Assembly (NCBI GenBank): GCA_050013075.1
Contig: JBEKFZ010000063.1
Location: forward strand, 1-24,496
Direction: 5' to 3'
DNA: 24,496 nt
Source: JBEKIK01 sp050013075
Lineage (GTDB): Bacteria > Planctomycetota > Planctomycetia > Pirellulales > Thermoguttaceae
Positions 7,811 to 14,767 of the stretch are shown piece after piece. The notes under the pieces were generated by a model. The model was not told where the DNA came from, ran no database searches, and saw only the letters and a program-made list of their open reading frames with translations. The position numbers and the translations under genes were made by a program. Every line of letters begins with the position of its first letter. Position 1 is the stretch's first letter.

Positions 7811-8539
7811 ATGCGTAACATGTTTGCGACGCTGTTAATGGCTTTGGGATTGTCGGGATGCACCGTCCCGGCATGGTCCCCGCCTCCACCGCCAGAATTG
7901 ATCCCGATCGAGCAGACGGAAGTGATCTATCCGAATCCCGTGTTTATCCCAATACCAGATTCGCAATGTGCTTGGGAAGCAGTGGCCGACGTGATCGACG
8001 ACTATTTCAAGATCGAAAAAGAGACGCCCATGCGGCAGATCGGCGGCACGCCCGGCGAAGGTCATATAGATGAAGGCGTTATAGAGACCTACTACCAGGT
8101 CAGCCCGACGCTGCTGGAATCTTGGCGGCGCGATACCGCCGGGGAGTACGAGCGGGTGGAAAACACCCTGCAAACCATGCGTCGGCGGGCCGTGGTCCGC
8201 GTGCGGCCCAGCGAGGGCGGTCATTGGGTAGACGTTGCAGTGTTCAAAGAGTTGGAAGATCTGCGCACGCCCGAAAATGCCTCGGCCGGAAGCGCCACCT
8301 TCCGTTACGACAGTTCGTTTACACGCGTGGTCAATCCTACGGCCGGAGATCAGGCCCCCGAATGTTGGATCCCAAAAGGCCGCGATCCGGTGCTGGAACA
8401 GCGGATCATCGGGCATCTGATTTTCAACTGCAACGAACTGGGATATTCCATGCAAACAAAGGGAGCAGGGTTCGGCGTTCAGGGTTCAGGGTTTGGCGTG
8501 CAGGGGTCAGGATTCGGCGTGCAGGGGTCGGGATTATAA
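7811..8539 (+). CDS. Putative lipoprotein with repeat-encoded C-terminal tail
   Basis: The 242-aa protein has a short signal peptide with lipobox LSGC (Cys17), so it is likely lipid-anchored. A Pro-rich segment (~20-30) follows, then a soluble domain (~45-218) that I do not recognise. Visible features are CAWEAVADVIDDYFKIEKETP, a region around GVIETYYQVSPTLLESWRRD and a basic stretch MRRRAVVRVRP. The last ~24 residues are three copies of a GFGVQGS heptapeptide, encoded by a 7-bp array that ends right at the stop codon. The ancestral protein probably ended near GYSMQTKGA. Ribosome-binding signal before the ATG is weak (ATAGGTA about 11 nt upstream); a second ATG is at 7820. It precedes a GH2 gene on the same strand, but that gene has its own promoter candidate. 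Confidence 0.75.
   Translation: MRNMFATLLMALGLSGCTVPAWSPPPPPELIPIEQTEVIYPNPVFIPIPDSQCAWEAVADVIDDYFKIEKETPMRQIGGTPGEGHIDEGVIETYYQVSPTLLESWRRDTAGEYERVENTLQTMRRRAVVRVRPSEGGHWVDVAVFKELEDLRTPENASAGSATFRYDSSFTRVVNPTAGDQAPECWIPKGRDPVLEQRIIGHLIFNCNELGYSMQTKGAGFGVQGSGFGVQGSGFGVQGSGL
8467..8536. repeat. Heptamer array at the lipoprotein 3' end (10 units)
   Basis: Ten 7-bp units, including AGGGTTC, GGCGTTC, GGCGTGC and AGGGGTC. A 21-bp higher-order period (GGCGTGC, AGGGGTC, AGGATTC) gives the peptide period GFGVQGS. The gene stop TAA (8537-8539) follows immediately. Confidence 0.85.
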
Positions 8540-8648
8540 AAATCTTTGCCGTCGGGTATTCTAACGCAGTCCAACGGCTGCTTCTTCAATTTGCAATAGC
8601 CTCATGGTAGCAGCGGGCATATTGATATCATCCGGGTATGCTGTTATG

Positions 8649-8677
8649 TTGAATAAAGTTCTCTGCTCGCATATAAG
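8649..8677 (+). promoter_or_regulatory. Candidate sigma70-type promoter for the GH2 gene
   Basis: TTGAAT (8649-8654) and TATAAG (8672-8677) are separated by 17 bp, matching 4/6 and 5/6 consensus bases. The start codon is 52 bp downstream, with AGGAG at 8715-8719. Confidence 0.5.
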
Positions 8678-8728
8678 ATCCTTTTGATCCACAACAACAG
8701 TTACAAGCATTTTTAGGAGTATGCCCTG

Positions 8729-11326
8729 ATGTATCGCAACTACTCTTTCGCTATCCGATTGCCGTTTGTGTTTTTTGGGATTGTTTTATGCCTGTCGATC
8801 ATTTATTGCGGCCTTTCGCAGGCGGAGGAGAAGTACGCCCCGCCGGTTTCGCCGCGGATCACATACAACTTCAACGCCGGATGGAAGTTTATCAAGCAGG
8901 AAGCCCCCGGGGCCGAAAACCCCGACTTCGACGATTCGAAATGGGCCACGGTAAGCACGCCGCACACCTACAACGACGTGGATAGTTTCGACGAAATTAT
9001 CGGCAAAAGCGGGGAGAAATCGCTTTACATGGGCCCGGCTTGTTATCGCAAGCATTTCAAGCTCCCGGCCGATGCGCAAGGCAATAAGGTGTTCATCGAG
9101 TTCGAGGGCATGCGTCAGGCGGGCCGGTTTTTTATCAACGGCAAGGCCGTGGGAAAATATGAAAACGGCGTTACGCCTTGCGGCGTCGATATCAGCGACG
9201 CCGTTTACTTTGGCGACAAGGAAAACGTGCTGACCGTCAACGTCACCAACGATGGTAACTACAAGGAAGAAGCCACGGGCGTGCCCTTTCAATGGGAAAG
9301 CAAAGACTTTAATCCCAACTACGGCGGGCTGAATCGCAACGTGTGGCTGCACGTTACCGGCAAAACGTACCAAACCTTGCCTTTGTACGAGAACCTGAAG
9401 ACCGTCGGAACATACGTCTACGCCGCCGATATCGACATACCCCGCAAAACCGCCGCGATCAACCTCGAGTCGCAGGTCCGCAACGAATCGGGTAGCCAGC
9501 AAGCGGTCGAACTTTCGGGCGTGGTGATCGACGCGGCCGGCATCGTTCGCGCAGTTCTCAAAGGCGAAACCTACGACATGGTCGACGGAGAAACCTCGGT
9601 GCTGAAGGCCGGCGGCGAACTTGCCGGCGCCCGGTGGTGGGATCCCGCCGAAGCGTATCTTTACGACGTTTATTCCATCCTGACCGTCGACGGCAAGGTA
9701 GTCGATGTAAACAAGATTCGCACCGGATTCCGCAAGACCGCGTTTCGGGGCGGCGCGGGAAAGGGTGGAGTGTATATCAACGACCGCTTCGTATATCTGA
9801 AAGGTTACGCCCAGCGGTCCATCGACGAGTGGGCCGCGGTCGGAGGGGCGTATCCCGACTGGATGCACGATTATACCGCCGGCTTGCTCCGCGCCGGCAA
9901 CGGCAATTACATGCGCTGGATGCACATTGCGCCCAAGGCGCAGAACGTTCGGGCCTGCGACCGCTTCGGCATTGTGCAAATTTGCCCAGGCGGCGACAAG
10001 GAAAAAGACGTCGCGGGCCGCCAATGGGAACAGCGCATGGAGGTCATGCGCGATACGATTATCTATTATCGCAACAATCCTAGCATCCTGTTTTGGGAGG
10101 CCGGCAACAACGGCATAAGCGCCGCGCACATGCGCGAGATGGTCGATCTGCGCAAGGAATTGGACCCCAACGGCGGCCGCGCCATGGGCTGTCGCAGTTT
10201 GAACGACCCCGAGACCACGCGCATCGCCGAGTATTTCGGGGTGATGATCGGCCAGGACCCGAAGACCGACGCCTTGAAAGAACCCGCTGAGATGTTCCGG
10301 GCATTCAGCCAGGAGAGGCGCGACCTGGCTCCGCTGATCGAAACCGAGGATTTTCGCGATGAAGCCGCCCGCAGGTTTTGGGACGATTATTCGCCGCCGC
10401 ATTTCGGTTTCAAGCCGGGACCAAACGACACCTACAAATGGAACTCCGAAACCTTTTGCCTGGCGGCGGCCAAACGTTACCATGATTACTACTGCCAGAT
10501 CATCACCAACGCCGATCCGAAACGATCGAAATGGTCCGGCTACGCCTCGATTATTTTCGCCGACAGCAACCAGCACGGCCGGCAGGCTTCAAGCGAAGTC
10601 TGCCGCACCAGCGGAAAGGTAGATGCCGTGCGCCTGCCCAAGCAAATCTACTTCCTTCATCGGGTAATGCAAAACGAGAAGCCGGACATCCATATCATCG
10701 GGCACTGGACTTATCCGGCCGACACCAAAAAAACCGTGTACGCGGCGGCCAATCACGTGGATTCGGTCGAACTTTTTGTAAATGGCGTATCCAAGGGCAA
10801 ATCGAGCGAGCCTGCCAACGGATACATCTACACCTTCAAGGACGTGGCTTTCGAGCCGGGAACGCTCAAGGTTTTGGGAATCAAGGACGGAAAAACGGTC
10901 TGCGAGCATGAGCTAACAACCGCCGGCGCGGCCAAGGCGCTTAAACTCACCGTGCATACCGGGCCCAAGGGCCTGCTGGCCGACGGATCGGACGTGGCTT
11001 TTGTCGATTTCGAGGCGGTGGACGCCCAAGGCCGGCGCTGCCCGACCGACGAGGCCCGAGTGGATTTCGATATCTCCGGCCCCGCCGTTTGGCGCGGTGG
11101 ATATAACAGCGGCATACCCGGCTCGATTAACAACAAGTACCTTGACACCGAATGCGGCATCAACCGGGTATTTATCCGCTCAACGCTCACGCCGGGCACG
11201 ATCATGTTGAAAGCCGCGCGCGAGGGTTTGGAACCCGCCGAGGTGCGCATCGAGTCGTTGCCCGTTAAGATCGTCGATGGTCTGACGCTCGATCCGCCGC
11301 CGACGTTGCCCGGCGCGGCAAAGTAA
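8729..11326 (+). CDS. Secreted GH2-family protein, acid/base Glu not conserved
   Basis: The 865-aa protein has an N-terminal signal peptide (hydrophobic ~8-28, likely cut after SQA). Domains follow the GH2 order. A sugar-binding jelly roll covers ~45-210 (FNAGWKFIK, YRKHF, GGLNRNVWLHV). An Ig-like domain runs to ~335 (WWDPAEAYLYDV). A TIM barrel covers ~340-640, then a DUF4982-like Ig domain (~670-765) and a C-terminal Ig-like domain. In the usual GH2 motif ending NE, this protein reads FWEAGNNG, with Asn461 where the acid/base Glu is expected. The nucleophile region LIETED keeps E538. It may be inactive, use another acid, or belong to a divergent GH2 clade; the substrate cannot be named. The start is fixed by AGGAG about 9 nt upstream. 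The GH10-like gene converges on it from the other strand. Confidence 0.9.
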   Translation: MYRNYSFAIRLPFVFFGIVLCLSIIYCGLSQAEEKYAPPVSPRITYNFNAGWKFIKQEAPGAENPDFDDSKWATVSTPHTYNDVDSFDEIIGKSGEKSLYMGPACYRKHFKLPADAQGNKVFIEFEGMRQAGRFFINGKAVGKYENGVTPCGVDISDAVYFGDKENVLTVNVTNDGNYKEEATGVPFQWESKDFNPNYGGLNRNVWLHVTGKTYQTLPLYENLKTVGTYVYAADIDIPRKTAAINLESQVRNESGSQQAVELSGVVIDAAGIVRAVLKGETYDMVDGETSVLKAGGELAGARWWDPAEAYLYDVYSILTVDGKVVDVNKIRTGFRKTAFRGGAGKGGVYINDRFVYLKGYAQRSIDEWAAVGGAYPDWMHDYTAGLLRAGNGNYMRWMHIAPKAQNVRACDRFGIVQICPGGDKEKDVAGRQWEQRMEVMRDTIIYYRNNPSILFWEAGNNGISAAHMREMVDLRKELDPNGGRAMGCRSLNDPETTRIAEYFGVMIGQDPKTDALKEPAEMFRAFSQERRDLAPLIETEDFRDEAARRFWDDYSPPHFGFKPGPNDTYKWNSETFCLAAAKRYHDYYCQIITNADPKRSKWSGYASIIFADSNQHGRQASSEVCRTSGKVDAVRLPKQIYFLHRVMQNEKPDIHIIGHWTYPADTKKTVYAAANHVDSVELFVNGVSKGKSSEPANGYIYTFKDVAFEPGTLKVLGIKDGKTVCEHELTTAGAAKALKLTVHTGPKGLLADGSDVAFVDFEAVDAQGRRCPTDEARVDFDISGPAVWRGGYNSGIPGSINNKYLDTECGINRVFIRSTLTPGTIMLKAAREGLEPAEVRIESLPVKIVDGLTLDPPPTLPGAAK

Positions 11327-11343
11327 GGAGCGCGGAGAGTGTT

Positions 11344-11469
11344 TATTGATTGTCAGGAAAAGAATGTCGTATGAAAAGTCAGAGCCGGGGCGTGTCGCCC
11401 CGGTAATTCCGGGCCGACACGGCCCGGCTCTGAGGAGAAAACACGACATTTATTACCTGAGACTCAATA
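11344..11469. repeat. ~126-bp palindromic element, copy A
   Basis: An imperfect palindrome between the convergent GH2 and GH10-like genes. The outer arms are TATTGATTGTCAGG and CCTGAGACTCAATA. Next come AATGTCGT/ACGACATT and TCAGAG/CTCTGA. Two GC hairpins (CCGGGGC-GTGTC-GCCCCGG and CCGGGCC-GACAC-GGCCCGG) flank TAATT, and their loops are complementary. A direct copy is at 13183-13306. It could act as a bidirectional terminator here. Confidence 0.85.
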
Positions 11470-11510
11470 GCCGCGACCAGGCACCATGCGTAGCATGGTC
11501 GGGGAGCGTT

Positions 11511-12986
11511 TTATTTCAATATCGCCCTGCGCAGGGAGGCCAGGGAGTGCAAGGCGGGCTTGGCTCGTCGGCGCAGGTCGAACAATCCGCCGTAGGGAAA
11601 TTCGTGCGGCCGGCTGTCGTGTAGTTGGTTCCAGATCACGCCTTGCACGCCGGACTTTGCCAGCATTAAGGGCACATATCGGGCAACCCAGGCCCGTTGA
11701 GCGGCAGGCGTCCAGGTTCCCGGCGGTAGTTTGACGTTGCGATGCGCCATTGGATCGGCATCGCAGACGCTGGGCGCGCAGATGGACAACCACAAGGGCA
11801 GGCCCCAAACGCTCCAGGCGTCCAATTGCCGGCTGAACTCCAGGGGGTTGCGAGGCAAGGTGCCGCCGGGATAATAACCGACGTTGATCTCCAGCATCAC
11901 GCCGGAAAGGCCCAGGTCGGAGCGGACCAGTGCGTCGGCAAAGTGCAATGGGGGAAAATCTATTTCTTTGCGACTGGTGTACTCAGCCCAAGGTTGATCG
12001 AACGACACCACGACAGGCGTATCCGGATCGCGGGAGCGGACAATATCGATGGCCGATGCCACCAATTGCAATTTATCTTCTTCCGTAAGCGAGAGGATTT
12101 CGCCCGTGTTCACCTGGCCGGCGCATTGCCACATATCGACCTTGCCGCGATAACGTTCCACCACCGTGCGGATATAATCCGCGAAAAATAGCAATAAATT
12201 GTCAAAATCGCCTTCCCACAGGGCAAGCCAATCGGGCAGAGCATGGGCGTTAAACGGTAAAAGCGGCCCCGCGCTTACGTGCAAATTATGCGCGCGGCAC
12301 CATTCGATCTGTTTGTCGCAGACGCTCCAATCGTAGTGCCCCTCGACGGCTTCCACGTCGCGCCAGCATACCGGAACGTTCGCGGCGTTGAATGCCTGGA
12401 GAAAATGCCGAGCCGTGTAATTATCGAGCTTGTTCGTTCCCAGATCGGCCCCTAAAAAACTTGTAAGCTTCGCATCGCCGCGCCGTCGAATCGCCAACGC
12501 CTGTTCGACGTAAACGGCCGCCAACTGACCGGCGGCCTCGGCGGCGGTGTGGAGAACCTTTTCGGCCAATTCGGCCGACGCGGCCGGATCGTCTTGCACA
12601 ATCGCGGCCGCGGCCAATTGCCCAGTGGACTTGGAAACCATGGCGTTGAGTGCATCGGGGACTAAAAGCCCTATCGATTTCCATTCGAAAAGCTGATCGG
12701 TCAGTTGGCTCACGGTTCCCCGGGCGAGTTCCAGAGGCAATAGATAAGGGGTTTCTTGCTCCATCAGGCTGGCGGTGGTAAAGATCAGTTGGCCGACCCC
12801 CTCCAACGGCCAGGGAATATGAAGATTTGCCGATTCGGAAACCGCCCGGTGCATGAGCAACATGCCGTTTTCAAAAGTAGTCCGCACGGGCCAGCCAACC
12901 CGATCAATCCCCGATAAATAGGCCTGCCGGACCATTTCGTCCGTGATGCGTTCCGGCGGGTATGGATGAAATCGCATCAGGCCCAT
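11511..12986 (-). CDS. GH10-like (xylanase-fold) protein lacking catalytic Glu residues
   Basis: The 491-aa protein is probably cytoplasmic, since no signal peptide is visible. Residues ~1-160 are an N-terminal region with FENGMLLMHRAVSES. Residues ~180-480 look like a GH10 TIM barrel: VCWRDVEAVEGHYDWSVCD resembles the GH10 NxMKWxxxEPxxGxFxFxxAD motif. FNAHALPDW and VVERYRGKVDMW follow, and the end GGLFDLRRRAKPALHSL matches the GH10 terminus. The GH10 acid/base motif WxVxNE aligns with WQCAGQ, putting Gln291 where Glu is expected. The nucleophile motif TELD is absent from LPLWLSICAPS. It is therefore likely a pseudoenzyme or a member of a diverged, uncharacterised branch. An ATG three codons in (12977) is an alternative start. 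Two direct copies of a ~125-bp palindromic repeat flank it. Confidence 0.75.
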   Translation of the reverse strand: MGLMRFHPYPPERITDEMVRQAYLSGIDRVGWPVRTTFENGMLLMHRAVSESANLHIPWPLEGVGQLIFTTASLMEQETPYLLPLELARGTVSQLTDQLFEWKSIGLLVPDALNAMVSKSTGQLAAAAIVQDDPAASAELAEKVLHTAAEAAGQLAAVYVEQALAIRRRGDAKLTSFLGADLGTNKLDNYTARHFLQAFNAANVPVCWRDVEAVEGHYDWSVCDKQIEWCRAHNLHVSAGPLLPFNAHALPDWLALWEGDFDNLLLFFADYIRTVVERYRGKVDMWQCAGQVNTGEILSLTEEDKLQLVASAIDIVRSRDPDTPVVVSFDQPWAEYTSRKEIDFPPLHFADALVRSDLGLSGVMLEINVGYYPGGTLPRNPLEFSRQLDAWSVWGLPLWLSICAPSVCDADPMAHRNVKLPPGTWTPAAQRAWVARYVPLMLAKSGVQGVIWNQLHDSRPHEFPYGGLFDLRRRAKPALHSLASLRRAILK

Positions 12987-13346
12987 GAATATAAGATTCC
13001 CTGTTTATTTTTCGCTGGTGGAATACTATCGATTCTTATCCAATTTACCGAATCCAATCGTCATTCTCAAGACACCCGCACCCGCTAGGCAAAAAAGACC
13101 TTCAGGGGTATATTTTTTAGCTCGATCCTCGACCATGCTAACTAACGCTGCGCATTGGTGCCCGATAGTGCCCAGTTGCGGCTATTGATTCTGGGAAAAG
13201 GATGTTGCATGAAAAATCAGAGCCGGGGCGTTTCGCCCCGGTAATTCCGGGCCGATACGACCCGGCTCTGAGGCGAAAACGCGACATTCATTACATGAGA
13301 CTCATAAACTAACCACTAACCGCTAACCACTCTCCACTAACCGCTT
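12987..13346. other. Divergent spacer upstream of purC, made largely of repeats
   Basis: From the GH10-like start: ~195 bp of sequence with no recognised feature, palindromic element copy B (13183-13306), then a heptamer array (13307-13348) running into the purC ATG. No Shine-Dalgarno sequence precedes purC. No gene is supported. Confidence 0.6.
13183..13306. repeat. ~124-bp palindromic element, copy B
   Basis: A direct copy of the element at 11344-11469, roughly 85 percent identical by eye, with the same order of outer arms, TCAGAG/CTCTGA stem and two GC hairpins around TAATT. At one stem position the T-A pair of copy A is C-G here (GATGTTGC/GCGACATT), a compensatory change. The outer ends have decayed more than in copy A. 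Confidence 0.85.
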
Positions 13347-13348
13347 AT
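13307..13348. repeat. Heptamer array running into the purC start (6 units)
   Basis: Six 7-bp units: AACTAAC, CACTAAC, CGCTAAC, CACTCTC, CACTAAC and CGCTTAT. The last unit contains the A and T of the purC ATG (13347-13349). The following GACCACT in purC continues the pattern. Confidence 0.75.
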
Positions 13349-14231
13349 GACCACTACCGTTGTTCGCGAAACATCTATTCCCGGACTGCCCGTTCGCCGC
13401 GGCAAGGTCCGCGACGTTTACGATCTTGGCGACCGGCTGTTGCTGGTGAGCACCGACCGGCTGAGCGCATTCGACTGGGTTCTTCCCACGGGTATTCCGG
13501 ACAAGGGCCGCGTGCTCACGCAGATTTCCGCATTTTGGTTTGATCGGCTTGGCGTGCCGAACCACCTTATAACTACCGACGTGGAGCGGATGGATTTGCC
13601 GCCGGCGATCGACCGCCGGATGCTGGTCGGACGCACCACGCTCTGCCGCAAGACCGAGGTCGTGCCCATCGAATGCGTGGTCCGCGGATACCTGGCCGGA
13701 TCAGGCTGGAGCGAATATAGCAAAAGCGGCACTGTCTGCGGCATCGCTTTGCCCGCCGGACTGACCGAAAGCGCACGCCTGAGCGAGCCTGTTTTCACTC
13801 CTTCGACCAAGGCGTCGGCCGGGCACGATGAAAACATCTCATTCGATCGGATGGTCGAGATCGCGGGGCGCGGCCTGGCCGAAGAGCTTCGCCGCCGCAG
13901 CATCGACATATTCAAACGCGGCGCCGATTATGCCTTAGAGCGCGGGATCATCATCGCCGACACGAAATTCGAGTTCGGCCTCGTTGGAGATGAGTTGATA
14001 CTGATCGACGAGGCGCTCACGCCCGACAGTTCGCGCTTCTGGCCGGCCGATCAATACGCCCCCGGCCGCGGCCAGCCCTCGTTCGACAAGCAGTTCGTGC
14101 GAGATTGGCTTTCGGCGACCACCTGGGATAAGAACAGCCCGCCGCCGTCCCTGCCCGAGGAAGTGGTGGCCAAAACCCAGGAAAAATACATCGAAGCCTA
14201 CCAGCGGCTGACAGGGGAAAAATTCATCTAA
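13347..14231 (+). CDS. purC: Phosphoribosylaminoimidazole-succinocarboxamide (SAICAR) synthase, long form
   Basis: SAICAR synthase joins CAIR and L-aspartate with ATP in de novo purine synthesis, in the cytoplasm. The 294-aa length matches the long form found in yeast and many bacteria rather than the ~237-aa short form. Hallmark motifs are present: RRGKVRDVYDLGD (ATP-binding region, ~17-29), STDRLSAFDW (~36-45), VVRGYLAGSGWSEY (~111-124), FTPSTKASAGHDENISF (~150-166), IADTKFEFGL (~209-218) and LIDEALTPDSSRFWP (~225-239). The ATG at 13347 gives the expected N terminus. There is no Shine-Dalgarno sequence, because the upstream sequence is a heptamer array preceded by palindromic element B. Translation may use a leaderless or weak start. 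Confidence 0.97.
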   Translation: MTTTVVRETSIPGLPVRRGKVRDVYDLGDRLLLVSTDRLSAFDWVLPTGIPDKGRVLTQISAFWFDRLGVPNHLITTDVERMDLPPAIDRRMLVGRTTLCRKTEVVPIECVVRGYLAGSGWSEYSKSGTVCGIALPAGLTESARLSEPVFTPSTKASAGHDENISFDRMVEIAGRGLAEELRRRSIDIFKRGADYALERGIIIADTKFEFGLVGDELILIDEALTPDSSRFWPADQYAPGRGQPSFDKQFVRDWLSATTWDKNSPPPSLPEEVVAKTQEKYIEAYQRLTGEKFI

Positions 14232-14686
14232 ACTTCCCTCGTCCTTTGAATTCCTCTAAACTCCCGCCCCGTCCACCGAATCTGGGGCGGCAGTACAACT
14301 GTCATCCCAACTCTTGGTAACTTTGGCAATCTGATACTCAATAAACACTGATAACCTGAGTTTCGGATAAAGTATGGGTGATATTTTACCCCGGAGGGGC
14401 TTAGTCGTGTAGCCGGCGGCGTTAGCCGCCGGGAAATAGGATACACAAATACAAAAGCCCTGAAAGGGCGACATTGAAGACCTGTACCAGGGACTCACGT
14501 CCCTGGCTACACGACTAAGCCCCTCCGGGGCATGAGACAGATTCGTTAAGCAAAACTCAGGTTGATAGTTTAGTAGTACAAAAAACCCTGACAATTCAGC
14601 CCTGCATATTGCCCAGTTTCGCTATTCTAGCCCGTCTCCGGCATAATCGTTAAACTCGCTTTTACCCTCAAAGTTTACCCAATTTA
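14232..14686. other. Spacer after purC containing the MITE-like element
   Basis: No gene is supported. Most of the spacer is the 211-bp structured element at 14353-14563. The 120 bp after purC and the 120 bp before the HAD gene show no further clear feature; no strong terminator for purC is seen. Confidence 0.5.
14353..14563. mobile_element. ~211-bp MITE-like palindromic element
   Basis: The outer inverted repeats AACCTGAGTTT and AAACTCAGGTT are 11 bp and perfect. Nested inside is a 26-bp perfect inverted repeat (14389-14414 with 14505-14530, starting CCCCGGAGGGG). Three hairpins lie within it: CCGGCGGC-GTTA-GCCGCCGG (14413-14432), GCCCT-GAA-AGGGC (14457-14469) and CCAGGGAC-TCAC-GTCCCTGG (14487-14506). 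GAT flanks each end and might be a 3-bp target duplication. There is no coding capacity, so it would be non-autonomous if mobile. A structured RNA is an alternative. Confidence 0.65.
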
Positions 14687-14767
14687 TTGCCGACATTATT
14701 CTATGTGTCGCATCCTATTTTTAAACCGATCCGGCAAACAGCGCGGGGCATAAATTTACTCGGCAGC

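Noticed and set aside
8786..10576. Long open frame (596 aa) on the minus strand opposite the GH2 gene.
   Set aside because: It mirrors the codon pattern of a clear GH2 gene, has no recognisable domain and has no ribosome-binding signal.
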